A stretch of 64,000 nt of DNA from Endozoicomonas sp965261315 (GCA_965261315.1 CBDHDM010000124.1:62001-126000); one strand, 5' to 3'; shown: positions 43,401 through 52,820, counted from the first letter of the stretch. Program-made: numbers and translations. Notes: a model not told the origin generated them from the sequence alone.

Positions 43401-44734
43401 TTAGAATGCAGCAACAGAGTAAGTCAGGTACAGACGGTTGATACGTCTGCATCATACAGAGTATCGCATCACGAATCCCCATCAGTAGCAGCTTCGCCCT
43501 GAGCACGGTAGTTCACGTACAACCAGGCTAAAGAAAGCCCTTCCAGGGAACCATCAAAAGCATAAGAGACATAGCTGCCATACTCACGACGCTTGAAGTC
43601 ATTAATCTCTTCAGCATCATCACCCTTGGCATACCAAACATCCCAGCTAAACCTTCAAGCCCCTGGTCAGCGAAGTTATAGCCTCCATTAACCAAATACG
43701 CTTTTTCGCCAGCCAGAGAATAGTCTTCCCACTGAGCAAGGCTGGAGTTAAAGTTGTCATTATTGCCATCTACATAGCTGATCAATGTAATCGCCATCTT
43801 TGGTCTTGTTATAACCCAGACCAACATAAGCATTTCCATAGTTATAAGTAGCATTCAGGTTATAATATTTGGCTTTGTAATCAGCACCAATCTCATCATC
43901 AGCTGCTGCTAAATCACCATTAGCCTTGGACTTACCGTAACGAACATCCATATCTACAGAGCTCATATCATCAAGCTCAAAGCTATAACCCGCTTTCAAG
44001 AAAAGCTGCTCAATCAGTTCTTTAGATTCACCGTATTCAGCAGTCAGCTCTAGACCTTCATAGCTGTAATTACCACCAAGGATTCGAACATTTGTCAACC
44101 TTGTTGTCATTCACCGTCATCAGTAAGATCATTGCTAAAGGAAGAATCATTACGGTCACTAAACCCAGTGATTTCGGTAAAGTACAGGTTGGCACCTTCG
44201 AAACCTAGCGGACAGATCATAACCTGTAGAACTTGCACCCAAGATACGGGAGCCAGAGTCAGCATAAGTCTCGGTACTACGCTTTTTAACACCAACAGAA
44301 CCTGTCCAGATCCACTCCACTGAAAGGTGTGTTTGCCTTCAGGTAAGCTTGCTGGAAACCAGAGATAGAGTTGGAGTTAACAAGTGTATCATTGTCGCCG
44401 TCTAAGTCGGCATCAATATAAGAACCTGCGACATTGGAAGCTGAGTAATTCAAGCCTTCTTTAATTTTCAAAGGACCTGCGTAACCCAACAGTAACAACA
44501 GCACCGACCAGATCATTTACATAACCAGCTATCAAAGTCAGCAACCAGACCATGAGCCCACTCATTACGCTCATAACCATCGTCACTTTTAGCTTACCAT
44601 TCTTTCCAGTAGTAGTTCTTATAGGTAAACGTCAGACTTGGATCCATTGTCACAGCTTCGGAGGCCTGAACAGAAGTAGCTGCTACAGCCGCAGCAACGG
44701 CTACACCCAGTGCGCTTTTAGCGAGGGTTTTCAT
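43401..44734 (-). pseudogene. OprD-family porin, multiply frameshifted
   Basis: The start at 44734 has 'gggagcaa' upstream and a clear signal peptide (MKTLAKSALGVAVAAAVA, then SVQASEAV) followed by PSLTFTYKNYYWKE, the OprD N terminus. The end encodes RINRLYLTYSVAAF with terminal Phe. In between, the porin sequence jumps among frames about five times (near 44545, 44475, 44290, 44108, 43800 and 43530) and one in-frame TAA follows YYWKEW. Two breaks I checked (t in agctggtt; g in ttgggtta) are single extra bases. Either decayed or a poorly sequenced stretch. Confidence 0.8.
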
Positions 44735-44877
44735 AATTGGAATTGCTCCCTGTGTACTTTGTGTTGTGTTTATTATTGCGACCATCACCAACTGACATAA
44801 GCAGTTCCCCTTGGCGATATACGTCCTTTTCGCAATGTGAAATCATTTTTCTATAACGCCGATCAAATTGCAACCAT

Positions 44878-44906
44878 AAAAAAAGGGACGTTATCGTCCC
44901 TTTATT
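44878..44906. terminator. Terminator of the HU-type gene
   Basis: The stem aagggacg (44883-44890) pairs with cgtccctt (44895-44902) with a 4-base loop. On the minus strand the stem is followed by seven Ts. It lies about 35 bases after the stop of the HU-type gene. Confidence 0.88.
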
Positions 44907-44939
44907 AAACTTCTTTAAGTTTGCCTCCTAATCTACGAA

Positions 44940-45281
44940 CTATGAAGTGGCAAACTCCTTTAACTTTTTCAACGGCCTTACCTTAACCTGAATAGAGGCA
45001 GGCTTGGCTGGCACATCCATCAGTTCACCCGGTTTGAACGGATTAGGCACACCTTTTTTGGCTTTTTGAGCAGGCTTTTTCTTAGTCACAATTTTTAATA
45101 GTCCGGGCAGTGTAAACTCACCACAGCCCCGTTTTTTAATATGACGCTCAACCAGCTCCCCCAGCTCCTCCATTACAGAACCGACTTGCTTCCGACTAAG
45201 TCCGGTATTTTCTGCAATCTCTGAAAGCATCTGGGTCTTGCTGTATTTTTCCTTGATTGCGGACGCTTTTTTAGCAGCCAT
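44940..45281 (-). CDS. HU-family DNA-binding protein
   Basis: A 113-residue nucleoid-type protein. The N-terminal dimerisation helices (KTQMLSEIAENTGLSRKQVGSVMEEL) and the GCGEFTLPGLLKIVTKKKPA strand match HU. The DNA-binding arm has the variant GVPNPFKPGELMDVPAKPAS in place of the usual RNPxTGE, a form also seen in a divergent HU-like group of proteobacteria. Two ATGs lie at 45287 and 45281; the second is better spaced from 'aggag'. It is a single gene with its own terminator. Confidence 0.85.
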   Translation of the reverse strand: MAAKKASAIKEKYSKTQMLSEIAENTGLSRKQVGSVMEELGELVERHIKKRGCGEFTLPGLLKIVTKKKPAQKAKKGVPNPFKPGELMDVPAKPASIQVKVRPLKKLKEFATS

Positions 45282-46047
45282 AGTCATACTCTCCTGATGA
45301 AAATTCCCTTTAAGCCTTCCCTTTAAACCAGGGCATTCAGTGCTTGCCAATGTTTATGCTGCTGTCTGAAATAAAGCGAACTGCTTTTTTCCAACTAACG
45401 GCAACGATCAGCTACTGCATTATCTGCCACGGCAACAGGCGGATTTCGTACCTCCATTCTCAATAAGACACTTTCACGGTGTCTTATCACTCCATGAGCA
45501 CAACTTCATCTAAAAACAACCAACAACCTCTAAATAATGTATACAAGACCACAAACTGCAATAGAAGGCGGTAACAGTAGATATTCAAGGTACTGAATAC
45601 CACTATAATATTGGTATTTTTCCACGTCGAGCATTTTTTGCCAAAAGATTCACACTTAAATAACAGACTCAATCAAGCTGTTAAGTAGGCAACTCAAGAC
45701 CTGACAACGGTATTTATAGATTTATCTCAGTATGGAGAAGTTACCATTGCACTATCCTGAGTCAGGTCAAGCCTTCAATAAATCCGTCAATATTTGAGAA
45801 AAAAGCACCATAACGGTACATTAACCTCTGACACTGGAAACCATGTGTTCCATCAGAATAAGTAGCACAACGTGTTTTGTCGGGCTCAAGTTGTAACCAG
45901 AGGGCTGTTGAAGTAGTACTGATTCAAAATGTACGACAGCTTTACAGCAGATATTGTTTTCACAGGTAACTGTAGTTCAGAAATGCTTACTCAAAGAAGG
46001 GCTCGATGTTTTCAACTGATACTGATAACAAATAAAGGGAACATGCC
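45282..46047. other. Long intergenic region between HU-type gene and cold-shock fusion gene
   Basis: About 765 bases with no supported gene. It contains an 8-bp hairpin, taagacac with gtgtctta (45464-45486). The minus-strand frame 45487-45672 has no family features. Both neighbours are transcribed away from it, so it holds two promoters, which I could not place. Confidence 0.45.
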
Positions 46048-46692
46048 TTGAAACATTTAAAACTCTTTCACCTCCTTACGGGCCTTTTGGCATTTATTCT
46101 CGTCATTGCCAGCATCACCGGGCTGTATCAACCATCCCCTGCAACTGCTAACCCAAGCAATCCTGTTATTCCGTTGCTGCTTATGGCCGCCCTGGTTAAT
46201 TTGATGTCAGGAGCCTACCTTAGCAGACGAAATGGCGTTCACCGATGGCTCCAGATAATCGGATCAATCCTGCTATTATCTGCGATTGCCGCTGCTGTGG
46301 GCTTCGCCTATAACAATACCCTGATGATTTCCGGAGTTACGCTTGACCAGATTACCCTGTTTACGATCAGTTCCGGCACCCTGTTTCATGTGTTAGCCAG
46401 TCTGAACAACCTGTTTGCCTCACAGCCTGAGTTTTTGGACAACTCTGACTGGGAAAACCATGACCGGGAAACCAGTGGCCGGGAAACCGGTTCTGTCAAA
46501 TGGTTCAATGTCACTAAAGGGTTTGGCTTTATCACTCGAGATGTGGGTGATGATATATTTGTACACTATCGCGCCATTCGTGGTGAAGGCCACCGTACCC
46601 TGAGTGAGGGTCAACGAGTAGAGTTCACTGTGGTAGAAAAAGACAAAGGACTTCAGGCGGAAGATGTGATTGCCGCACCAAAAGGCAGATAG
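46048..46692 (+). CDS. Membrane protein with C-terminal cold-shock domain
   Basis: A 214-residue fusion. Residues 1-120 contain four hydrophobic segments (about 6-26, 42-60, 68-88 and 98-118). Residues about 147-212 are a complete cold-shock domain: GSVKWFNVTKGFGFITRD (RNP1 KGFGFI) and DDIFVHYRAI (RNP2). A short acidic/Arg linker (ENHDRETSGRETG) joins them. The soluble domain should bind single-stranded RNA or DNA at the inner face of the membrane. It sits next to slyX and HIT, as the cold-shock gene does in Pseudomonas. 'aaaggga' precedes the ATG. Confidence 0.88.
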   Translation: MKHLKLFHLLTGLLAFILVIASITGLYQPSPATANPSNPVIPLLLMAALVNLMSGAYLSRRNGVHRWLQIIGSILLLSAIAAAVGFAYNNTLMISGVTLDQITLFTISSGTLFHVLASLNNLFASQPEFLDNSDWENHDRETSGRETGSVKWFNVTKGFGFITRDVGDDIFVHYRAIRGEGHRTLSEGQRVEFTVVEKDKGLQAEDVIAAPKGR

Positions 46693-46698
46693 GCTTAT

Positions 46699-46733
46699 CT
46701 TTTGGCTGGAGGCACCCCGCCACCAGCCAAAAG
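46699..46733. terminator. Hairpin between cold-shock fusion gene and slyX
   Basis: A perfect 11-bp stem, cttttggctgg (46699-46709) with ccagccaaaag (46723-46733), lies between convergent genes. No T run follows on either strand, so termination strength is uncertain. Confidence 0.55.
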
Positions 46734-46757
46734 AATCAAAAGCTCATTGAATTACTA

Positions 46758-46958
46758 TCAATAGTGAGGAGGAGGTATCTCTTCCTGACTTTCCAGCTGT
46801 TCAGCAGCCATCTCTTCAAATTGCTTTTTCAGCTGAGCAACGGCCTCCGTCAACCGCTCAATATCTCTCTGCTGCCGAGTCACCACTTCATTCAACTGTC
46901 CAATCGTATCTTCCTGGTAACTCAACTGGGTTTGCAGCTCAAGCAGTTCGTCTTGCAT
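46758..46958 (-). CDS. slyX: SlyX family protein
   Basis: A 66-residue coiled-coil protein. The whole length is a heptad-rich helix (ELQTQLSYQEDTIGQLNEVV, then RDIERLTEAVAQLKKQFEEM) and ends with the typical PPHY C terminus. Function is unknown; the name comes from its position next to slyD in E. coli. I chose the ATG at 46958 because family members begin there. Confidence 0.9.
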   Translation of the reverse strand: MQDELLELQTQLSYQEDTIGQLNEVVTRQQRDIERLTEAVAQLKKQFEEMAAEQLESQEEIPPPHY

Positions 46959-47115
46959 AATTTGATACTCCCACAGGCAGCCAGCCAAACCACTTCCAGC
47001 AGATAAAAAAGACTGAGAAGCTCCACCTAAAGAGCAACTGGAAGTGGATTAATGTGCGCAGTCTACTCCTTGAACTTCAGCCTTCCAAATTTACCTTGCT
47101 TCACCCCTTATTTGA

Positions 47116-47565
47116 TCAAGAGCAGGCCCAGTGAAAAGGTTCCAAAGCAGCTATTCCGTCTTTCAGCTTTCTCATAAGCTCCGAAAGTTCTTCAGCGGTA
47201 TAAGGCTGAGCAGGTTGTTTACCCCATACCGGCGCCGGCCATGCCGCGTCATGGCTATAGCGAACTACATGATGAATATGGAGCTGTCGAACGACATTCC
47301 CAAGCGCTGCGACGTTCATTTTTTCTGCTGAGAACAACACCTGCAGCATTTCTGCAAGAAAAGATGACTCAAAAAGCAGTTGTTGCTGGGTAGTTTCATC
47401 CAATTGATAAATCTCTTCAGCCCCCTGAATACGGGGCACCAGAATAAACCATGGGTAATGGCTATCATTCATCAGCAGCAATCGAGAAACGGGAAAGTCA
47501 CCAACCACTACACAATCTTTTGCCAGCCGGGGATCCAATTCAAAGTCACTCACAACGCAACCCAT
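47116..47565 (-). CDS. HIT-domain protein
   Basis: A 149-residue HIT-superfamily protein. The family motif appears as QLHIHHVVRY, close to HxHxH. The earlier strand SRLLLMNDSHYPWFILVPRIQGAEEIYQLD is typical of the diadenosine-phosphate hydrolase-like branch found near slyX in Pseudomonas. The start is uncertain: an ATG at 47565 matches the family start (about two residues before FELDPRLAKD), while an ATG at 47619 would add 18 residues. Confidence 0.9.
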   Translation of the reverse strand: MGCVVSDFELDPRLAKDCVVVGDFPVSRLLLMNDSHYPWFILVPRIQGAEEIYQLDETTQQQLLFESSFLAEMLQVLFSAEKMNVAALGNVVRQLHIHHVVRYSHDAAWPAPVWGKQPAQPYTAEELSELMRKLKDGIAALEPFHWACS

Positions 47566-47793
47566 CCACTGAAAACTAAATATAGAAGGTTTGTTTTCAA
47601 AAGAACCGTAAAGTTCCATTCCACCTGTAAAGCCAGAATTGTATGAATATATCGAGGATATTTAAGACAAATGGTCAACAACAGGGGATTTTGAAACAGC
47701 GGTTGGTATAATAACCGCTTGGCCTTAAAATGGCGCTTTAATTGACTTACCCTTTTTTGAATATTTTTTTTGAATAACCCGGTAACACAACAC

Positions 47794-49512
47794 ATGAGAA
47801 CCAGTCAGTACCTGATTCCAACCCTCAAGGAGACACCTGCCGATGCGGTAGTGATCAGCCATCAGCTGATGCTGCGCGCAGGCATGATCCGTAAACTGGC
47901 ATCCGGCCTTTATACCTGGCTGCCACTGGGTCTGAAAGTCCTGCAGAAAGTTGAAAATATCGTTCGGGAAGAGATGAACCGCTCCGGTGCACTGGAAACA
48001 CTGATGCCCGCTGTTCAACCTGCTGAATTATGGCAGGAAACCGGTCGATGGGATCAGTTTGGCTCTGAATTGCTTCGTTTTAAGGACCGCCATGGCCGTG
48101 ACTTTATCATTGGTCCAACCCATGAAGAAGTCATCACCGATATTGCCCGCAATGATCTGAACAGCTACAAGCAACTGCCCATTAATCTGTACCAGATTCA
48201 GACTAAATTCCGCGATGAACGCCGTCCCCGTTTTGGCCTGATGCGCTGCCGTGAATTCCTGATGAAAGATGGCTATTCTTTCCATGCTTCTGAAGAGTGC
48301 CTGAAAGCGGAATACCAGAATATGCACAATACCTATTGCCGCATATTCGACCGTCTGGGTCTGGAATACCGCCCGGTTCAGGCTGACAGCGGCGCTATCG
48401 GTGGCAGTGGTTCTCAGGAGTTCCACGTACTGGCCGAGTCTGGTGAAGACGCCATTGTTTTCAGTGATCAGAGCGACTATGCCGCCAATATCGAGAAAGC
48501 TGAAGCTCTGGCTCCGGAAGGTGATCGCCCAGCACCATCTGAAGAGATGAAACTGGTTGATACACCCGATGCCAGGACAATCGATCAACTGGTAGAGCAA
48601 TTCAATCTGCCTGTTGAGAAAACCATCAAAACCCTGATCGTTTCTGCGGCAGAAGAAGCTGACTGTGAGTTTGTCGCCCTGCTGGTTCGTGGTGATCATG
48701 AGCTGAACGAAATCAAAGCGGAAAATCTTGCCGACGTAGCCTCTCCACTGCAATTTGCTACGGATGAAGAGATCAAATCAATCATAGGTGCTGGCGCGGG
48801 CTCTCTTGGTCCTGTGAATAGCCCTATCCCTGTGATTGTGGATCGTACTGTCGCCAAAATGGCGGATTTCAGTGCCGGTGCCAATATCGAAGGCAAACAC
48901 TATTTCGGTATTAACTGGGATCGTGACTGTTCTTTCAGCCGCATTGAAGACTTGCGCAACATCCAGGAAGGCGACCCTAGCCCTTGCGGTAAAGGCACAC
49001 TGTTTATCAAGCGCGGTATTGAGGTCGGGCATATCTTCCAGCTGGGTACCAAATACAGTGAGTCAATGAATGCCACGGTTCTCAGTGACAACGGCAAAAG
49101 CATTCCACTGGCGATGGGTTGCTATGGCATCGGCGTGTCCAGAACGGTTGCTGCCTCCATTGAGCAAAACTATGATGATCGCGGCATCATCTGGCCGGAA
49201 GCCATTGCGCCTTTCCAGATGGCCCTGGTGCCTCTGAAGATTGAAAAATCCGAAGTCGTTCGTGATGCTGCAGACAAAATGTATCAAGCGCTGACTGAAG
49301 CGGGCTTTGACGTTCTGATGGACGACAGAAAAGCTAGCCCCGGGGTGAAGTTTGCCGATATGGAGCTTATCGGTATTCCCCATCGCGTCGTGCTCAGCGA
49401 CCGTGGACTGGCCGATGGAATGGTGGAATATAAACACCGAACCGCCACCGATAAAGAAGACGTTCAGCTCAGTGACATCATCGAATTACTCAAAAGCCGT
49501 GTTACCCGCTAA
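47794..49512 (+). CDS. proS: Prolyl-tRNA synthetase
   Basis: A 572-residue bacterial-type class II synthetase. N-terminal MRTSQYLIPTLKETP and SGLYTWLPLG, motif 2 (TKFRDERRPRFGLMRCREF), the INS editing domain (about 225-410, which removes Ala-tRNA-Pro) and motif 3 (PLAMGCYGIGVSRTVAA) are present. The C-terminal anticodon-binding domain includes KASPGVKFADMELIGIPHR. I chose the ATG at 47794; a TTG at 47770 is not conserved. A lytic transglycosylase frame overlaps its last 14 bases. Confidence 0.97.
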   Translation: MRTSQYLIPTLKETPADAVVISHQLMLRAGMIRKLASGLYTWLPLGLKVLQKVENIVREEMNRSGALETLMPAVQPAELWQETGRWDQFGSELLRFKDRHGRDFIIGPTHEEVITDIARNDLNSYKQLPINLYQIQTKFRDERRPRFGLMRCREFLMKDGYSFHASEECLKAEYQNMHNTYCRIFDRLGLEYRPVQADSGAIGGSGSQEFHVLAESGEDAIVFSDQSDYAANIEKAEALAPEGDRPAPSEEMKLVDTPDARTIDQLVEQFNLPVEKTIKTLIVSAAEEADCEFVALLVRGDHELNEIKAENLADVASPLQFATDEEIKSIIGAGAGSLGPVNSPIPVIVDRTVAKMADFSAGANIEGKHYFGINWDRDCSFSRIEDLRNIQEGDPSPCGKGTLFIKRGIEVGHIFQLGTKYSESMNATVLSDNGKSIPLAMGCYGIGVSRTVAASIEQNYDDRGIIWPEAIAPFQMALVPLKIEKSEVVRDAADKMYQALTEAGFDVLMDDRKASPGVKFADMELIGIPHRVVLSDRGLADGMVEYKHRTATDKEDVQLSDIIELLKSRVTR

Positions 49513-50134
49513 CAGCTCTTTATTATTCGCTGAAGGCGCTTTACCAAAACAAACCACCAGACCCGGCGCCCTGATCAGGGCCCTGGGTCTGGTGGTTGCG
49601 GTTACTTTTGGAGGAGCCCTTCCCTCCCATGCAGAGTGGCAGGATCCATTACTGCAGGAGGTATTGTCCCGTTCACTGGATCAATCCAGCAGCTTTGATG
49701 ATCAGTTTGAAGCAGAGGTGTGGCTGGTTGATATGTCAGCCAGGCTCGCCCGGTTTATTAAAGACCCGGAGCTTCGCCTTCAGCTGCTCAAAATGATTCA
49801 CTTCGAGGCCTCAAAGGTAGAGCTGCAACCAGAACTGGTGCTGGCACTGATTCAAACAGAGTCCGCATTTGACCAATACGCAGTATCATCAGCCGGAGCT
49901 CAGGGTTTGATGCAAATCATGCCTTTCTGGAAAGATGTGATTGGCAGAAACCAGGACAACCTGATTAAGATTCAGACCAATCTGCGTTATGGCTGCACAA
50001 TCCTCAGCTTTTACCTTGAGAAAGAGCAAGGTAACCTGACCAGGGCACTGGCCAGATATAACGGAAGCCTTGGTAAAACCTGGTATCCGGAGCGGGTCTT
50101 AAACAACTGGGAGCGTCACTGGGTGGTGAATTAA
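49499..50134 (+). CDS. Lytic transglycosylase (SLT domain)
   Basis: A 211-residue protein with a signal peptide (ALIRALGLVVAVTFGGALPSHA) and an SLT/goose-lysozyme-like domain. The catalytic Glu121 is in ALIQTESAFDQYAVSSAGAQGLMQIMP-type sequence, followed by RYGCTILSFYL and ARYNGSLGKTWYP. It cleaves the glycan strands of peptidoglycan with formation of anhydromuramic ends. The only suitable start in frame is a GTG at 49499, inside the end of proS, so translation is probably coupled to it. A proS-transglycosylase pair also occurs in Pseudomonas. Confidence 0.88.
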   Translation: MLPANSSLLFAEGALPKQTTRPGALIRALGLVVAVTFGGALPSHAEWQDPLLQEVLSRSLDQSSSFDDQFEAEVWLVDMSARLARFIKDPELRLQLLKMIHFEASKVELQPELVLALIQTESAFDQYAVSSAGAQGLMQIMPFWKDVIGRNQDNLIKIQTNLRYGCTILSFYLEKEQGNLTRALARYNGSLGKTWYPERVLNNWERHWVVN

Positions 50135-50160
50135 GAGGCTAGCCGGGAATAGCCTCTTAA
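50131..50160. terminator. Hairpin between transglycosylase gene and acyP
   Basis: A perfect 11-bp stem, ttaagaggcta (50131-50141) with tagcctcttaa (50150-50160), overlaps the stop codons of both convergent genes. T runs are short, so it may act as a bidirectional attenuator or mRNA stabiliser. Confidence 0.6.
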
Positions 50161-50429
50161 CCCGTGGTAAATGAGTCGAACGCCTGCAGGGATTCTTCTG
50201 CAATCGTTATATTAACCACCTTGGCCAGAGGTGGTCCCTTATGAAGCCACTGCTCCAGCTTTGCTACCGCCTCTTCCGGCCCACACATCAAGACTTCCAC
50301 CCGACCATCCGGCAGGTTTCTTGCCCAACCATTTATTCCCAGACGACGGGCTCTCTCCTGGGTCGAGCCTCGAAACCAGACGCCCTGCACCCGACCTTCA
50401 ACAAATGCCCTTTTACAAATATCACCCAT
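50157..50429 (-). CDS. acyP: Acylphosphatase
   Basis: A 90-residue enzyme that hydrolyses acyl phosphates. The catalytic Arg20 is in GRVQGVWFRGSTQERA and Asn38 in GWARNLPDGRVEV, both at the usual positions. Its start overlaps the end of the thioredoxin-like gene by 8 bases. Confidence 0.96.
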   Translation of the reverse strand: MGDICKRAFVEGRVQGVWFRGSTQERARRLGINGWARNLPDGRVEVLMCGPEEAVAKLEQWLHKGPPLAKVVNITIAEESLQAFDSFTTG

Positions 50430-50934
50430 TGGAGGACTCTTCCCGCTGCTGTTGATTTAGGGACTGAGTTAGCGACTGACTTAGCTGTTGAACCTGCGCT
50501 TCAAGACTTTGCTTAGTCTGTGGGCCAAACAGTTTGGCCATTACTTTGCCTTTTGGCGAAATAATATAGGTCGCAGGCAAAACCTGGGGAGGAGGAACGT
50601 TCAACGCTGTCAGTGGGGACTCCTGCAGTACTGGAAAACGAATATCCAGTGCTTTTGCCTTATTGACCAGCGACTCCCCCTGACTGCTGTCAAAGTCGAC
50701 ACCCAGCACTCGAACCTGACCATCACTGGCCAGCTCATTCAGCTCAGGCACTTCATCCCGGCAGGGGTCACACCACTCTGCCCAGAAATTAAGGATAAGC
50801 CATTGACCATTATCGCTGGCAAGAGCAACAGAATCCCCATTTAAATCAGTAAAGGTAACTGGTTTGGTACAGGCCACCAGAGCACTGAACAGTATAAAAA
50901 CCAGAAAGTATTCCAACGTTTTTTTTATCTTCAC
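50422..50934 (-). CDS. TlpA/ResA-like thioredoxin lipoprotein
   Basis: A 170-residue membrane-anchored thioredoxin. The signal segment ends in the lipobox LVAC with Cys22. The active site WAEWCDPC has C55 and C58, and the cis-Pro is in VLPATYII. It probably reduces periplasmic thiols, for example in cytochrome maturation, on the outer face of the inner membrane. I chose the GTG at 50934 because 'ggagg' sits at ideal spacing; the upstream extension is not conserved. The C terminus is Gln/Ser-rich. Forms a pair with acyP. Confidence 0.9.
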   Translation of the reverse strand: MKIKKTLEYFLVFILFSALVACTKPVTFTDLNGDSVALASDNGQWLILNFWAEWCDPCRDEVPELNELASDGQVRVLGVDFDSSQGESLVNKAKALDIRFPVLQESPLTALNVPPPQVLPATYIISPKGKVMAKLFGPQTKQSLEAQVQQLSQSLTQSLNQQQREESSNG

Positions 50935-51023
50935 GAATACCTCCAGACACACACTTTCACCGCAGAGGGCTACAGTCATAAGAATACCTGCAACCCTTCC
51001 GTACAGTCAGCTTGTCAAAGCCA

Positions 51024-51404
51024 TTAGCCAATAAAAGCGGCTTTGCCAGCCGATTCCATGGCAACTTCCCGTGCCAGCTCAGCAGATTCAGCCGACGCAA
51101 GCACAACCCCCATCCGTCGAGCCCCGTGCAGCTCAGGCTTACCAAACAGACGCAGTTCAGTATTAGCCACAGACAGCACCTGATCAAGATTACTGAAGGT
51201 CGGACTTGTGGTATCACCACTCGACTTAATCACTACTTTTAATCCCTGTTCTGATTCAGCAAAACGGTAGGGCGATGTGGGCAGTCCAAGTTCTTCAGCA
51301 GCCAGACGCTGAAATTCAATGGCAACTTCTTTGCCCAGCTCGCCAGCACCCAGCAATAACACACGGGTTGCTGACAACGCCAGAGGTGTTCCGATTGATA
51401 CCAT
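51024..51404 (-). pseudogene. purT: PurT remnant with two in-frame internal deletions
   Basis: The 126-residue frame is built of three separate blocks of formate-dependent GAR transformylase: the N terminus (MVSIGTPLALSATRVLLLGAGELGKEVAIEFQRLA), a mid segment (AEELGLPTSPYRFAESEQGL) and the C terminus (TELRLFGKPELHGARRMGVVLASAESAELA). The full enzyme is about 390 residues; the rest of the ATP-grasp domain, including the Mg and ATP ligands, is missing. The frame is nevertheless open throughout with its proper ATG. It cannot be an active transformylase. Confidence 0.85.
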
Positions 51405-51439
51405 CAGGTTACACTCCAGAAGGGAATCCAAAAGGGTTT

Positions 51440-51525
51440 ATCCCCGTCATACTTGAAGCTGCAGGGATGTGGGCTACGCCCTCTTGCCGCCTACCTGCAA
51501 CTCCAATTACTTCGGGTATCGTGGT
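51440..51525. repeat. REP-like palindromic element
   Basis: The arms acttgaagctgcagg (about 51449-51463) and cctgcaactccaatt (about 51494-51508) form an imperfect inverted repeat around a GC-rich centre, the usual shape of REP/BIME-type extragenic palindromes. It lies in the gap between purT and yihY. No second copy is visible in the window. Confidence 0.5.
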
Positions 51526-51584
51526 GGGATGATCAGGCCATTATTTTGCTGATCAATCCCTTTTAGAGCAATAGGATCCACTGG

Positions 51585-52820
51585 TCATTTAGACAATAAC
51601 TGATCCAGTGAACAATCCAGTGCTTCCAAACGAGCACTGTTCACTGCCTGAGCTCTTTGAACTAAGTCAGAGAGCCAATTGGGTTCATCGGTAATGAGTA
51701 TATTCTGAAGCTGCTCATCCTGTGGCATCGCCCAGGGGAGCTGCTCACAAAAACCAAACAGACTGATCTGGCGAAGATCCTGAGCCAGGATCCATTCTCC
51801 GCCTTCATTTTTACTGATCAGACCCATTGCCATCAACCGGGAGGTATGACACTCCCAATCATCAAGAGAGACCGGCAGGTCACGCTTCTTCAGATCGGTG
51901 TAATGCAATCCCTGACCTGCTTCAAACTTCTCTTGGAGTTGCTTAAGAATCAACAAAATGGAAATCAATGGATGAGGTCGCTCACCACGGGACTGTTTAC
52001 CATAAAGGTCAAGAGAACGAACCAGTACAGCCCCGAACAACACCATCAGCCAGCTGAGATAGACCCAGAGAAGGAAGAGCGGCACTGCAGCAAAAGCACC
52101 ATAAATCAGGTGGTAGGTAGGCGACAACGTGATAAACAAAGTGAAACCGATTTTTGCCAGTTCAACCATGATTGCGACAAAAATCGCCCCAACCAGCGCA
52201 TGCACCACTGGCACCTTCCGGTTGGGTACCGCCGTATACAGCAAAGTGAGCACTAACGTGCTTAGAAAAACCGGCATAAGACGCAGCAGCCACTGCTCAC
52301 CGCCAAGAATGGCAGTGGTATCAGACACCAGCTTCAGTGAAGCAAGATAGGAGGTAACAAGAAAACCAGCGCTTAGCATTACAGGTCCAAGGCTAAGAAT
52401 GGCCCAGTACAGTAAAAAACCGGACATGCCCCGACGAATATGCGTCACCTGCCAGATATTATTGAGCGCCTTATCGATGGTTCTCAACATCAGAAAGGAG
52501 GTAACCAGCAGGAAACCAATACCAATACTGGTTAGCTTTCTCGCCTGTGTGGAAAAATCATTCAGGTAGGACTGAATCATCTCCCCAGTCGAGGGAACAA
52601 AACTCTCAAAGATAAAGTTCTGAATGGAGTCTCCAACATCCTGAAGACTCGGAACAGCAGAAAGGATACTGTAAGTCACTGTCATTAAGGGAACGACAGC
52701 AAACAATGTCGTATAAGTCAGTGCCGCAGCGTTTTCAATACAGCGGTTATCCAGAAACCGCTTAATAACCGCTGAAACAAAGTTCTGGAAAGTTGACCAG
52801 AATTGCAGAACCGGCGCCAT
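51585..52820 (-). CDS. yihY: YihY/UPF0761 inner membrane protein
   Basis: A 411-residue inner-membrane protein of the YihY/BrkB family with six hydrophobic helices in residues about 30-280, followed by a soluble winged-helix-like C-terminal part (about 290-411). Family landmarks are ENAAALTYTTLFAVVPLMTV, then SFLMLRTIDKALNNIWQV and FLLWVYLSWLMVLFGAV. Its function is not established; it was once called RNase BN. 'gggag' precedes the ATG. Confidence 0.93.
   Translation of the reverse strand: MAPVLQFWSTFQNFVSAVIKRFLDNRCIENAAALTYTTLFAVVPLMTVTYSILSAVPSLQDVGDSIQNFIFESFVPSTGEMIQSYLNDFSTQARKLTSIGIGFLLVTSFLMLRTIDKALNNIWQVTHIRRGMSGFLLYWAILSLGPVMLSAGFLVTSYLASLKLVSDTTAILGGEQWLLRLMPVFLSTLVLTLLYTAVPNRKVPVVHALVGAIFVAIMVELAKIGFTLFITLSPTYHLIYGAFAAVPLFLLWVYLSWLMVLFGAVLVRSLDLYGKQSRGERPHPLISILLILKQLQEKFEAGQGLHYTDLKKRDLPVSLDDWECHTSRLMAMGLISKNEGGEWILAQDLRQISLFGFCEQLPWAMPQDEQLQNILITDEPNWLSDLVQRAQAVNSARLEALDCSLDQLLSK

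Noticed and set aside
45487..45672. Minus-strand frame in the long gap after the HU-type gene
   Set aside because: No motif, no ribosome-binding site and no sign of conservation visible.
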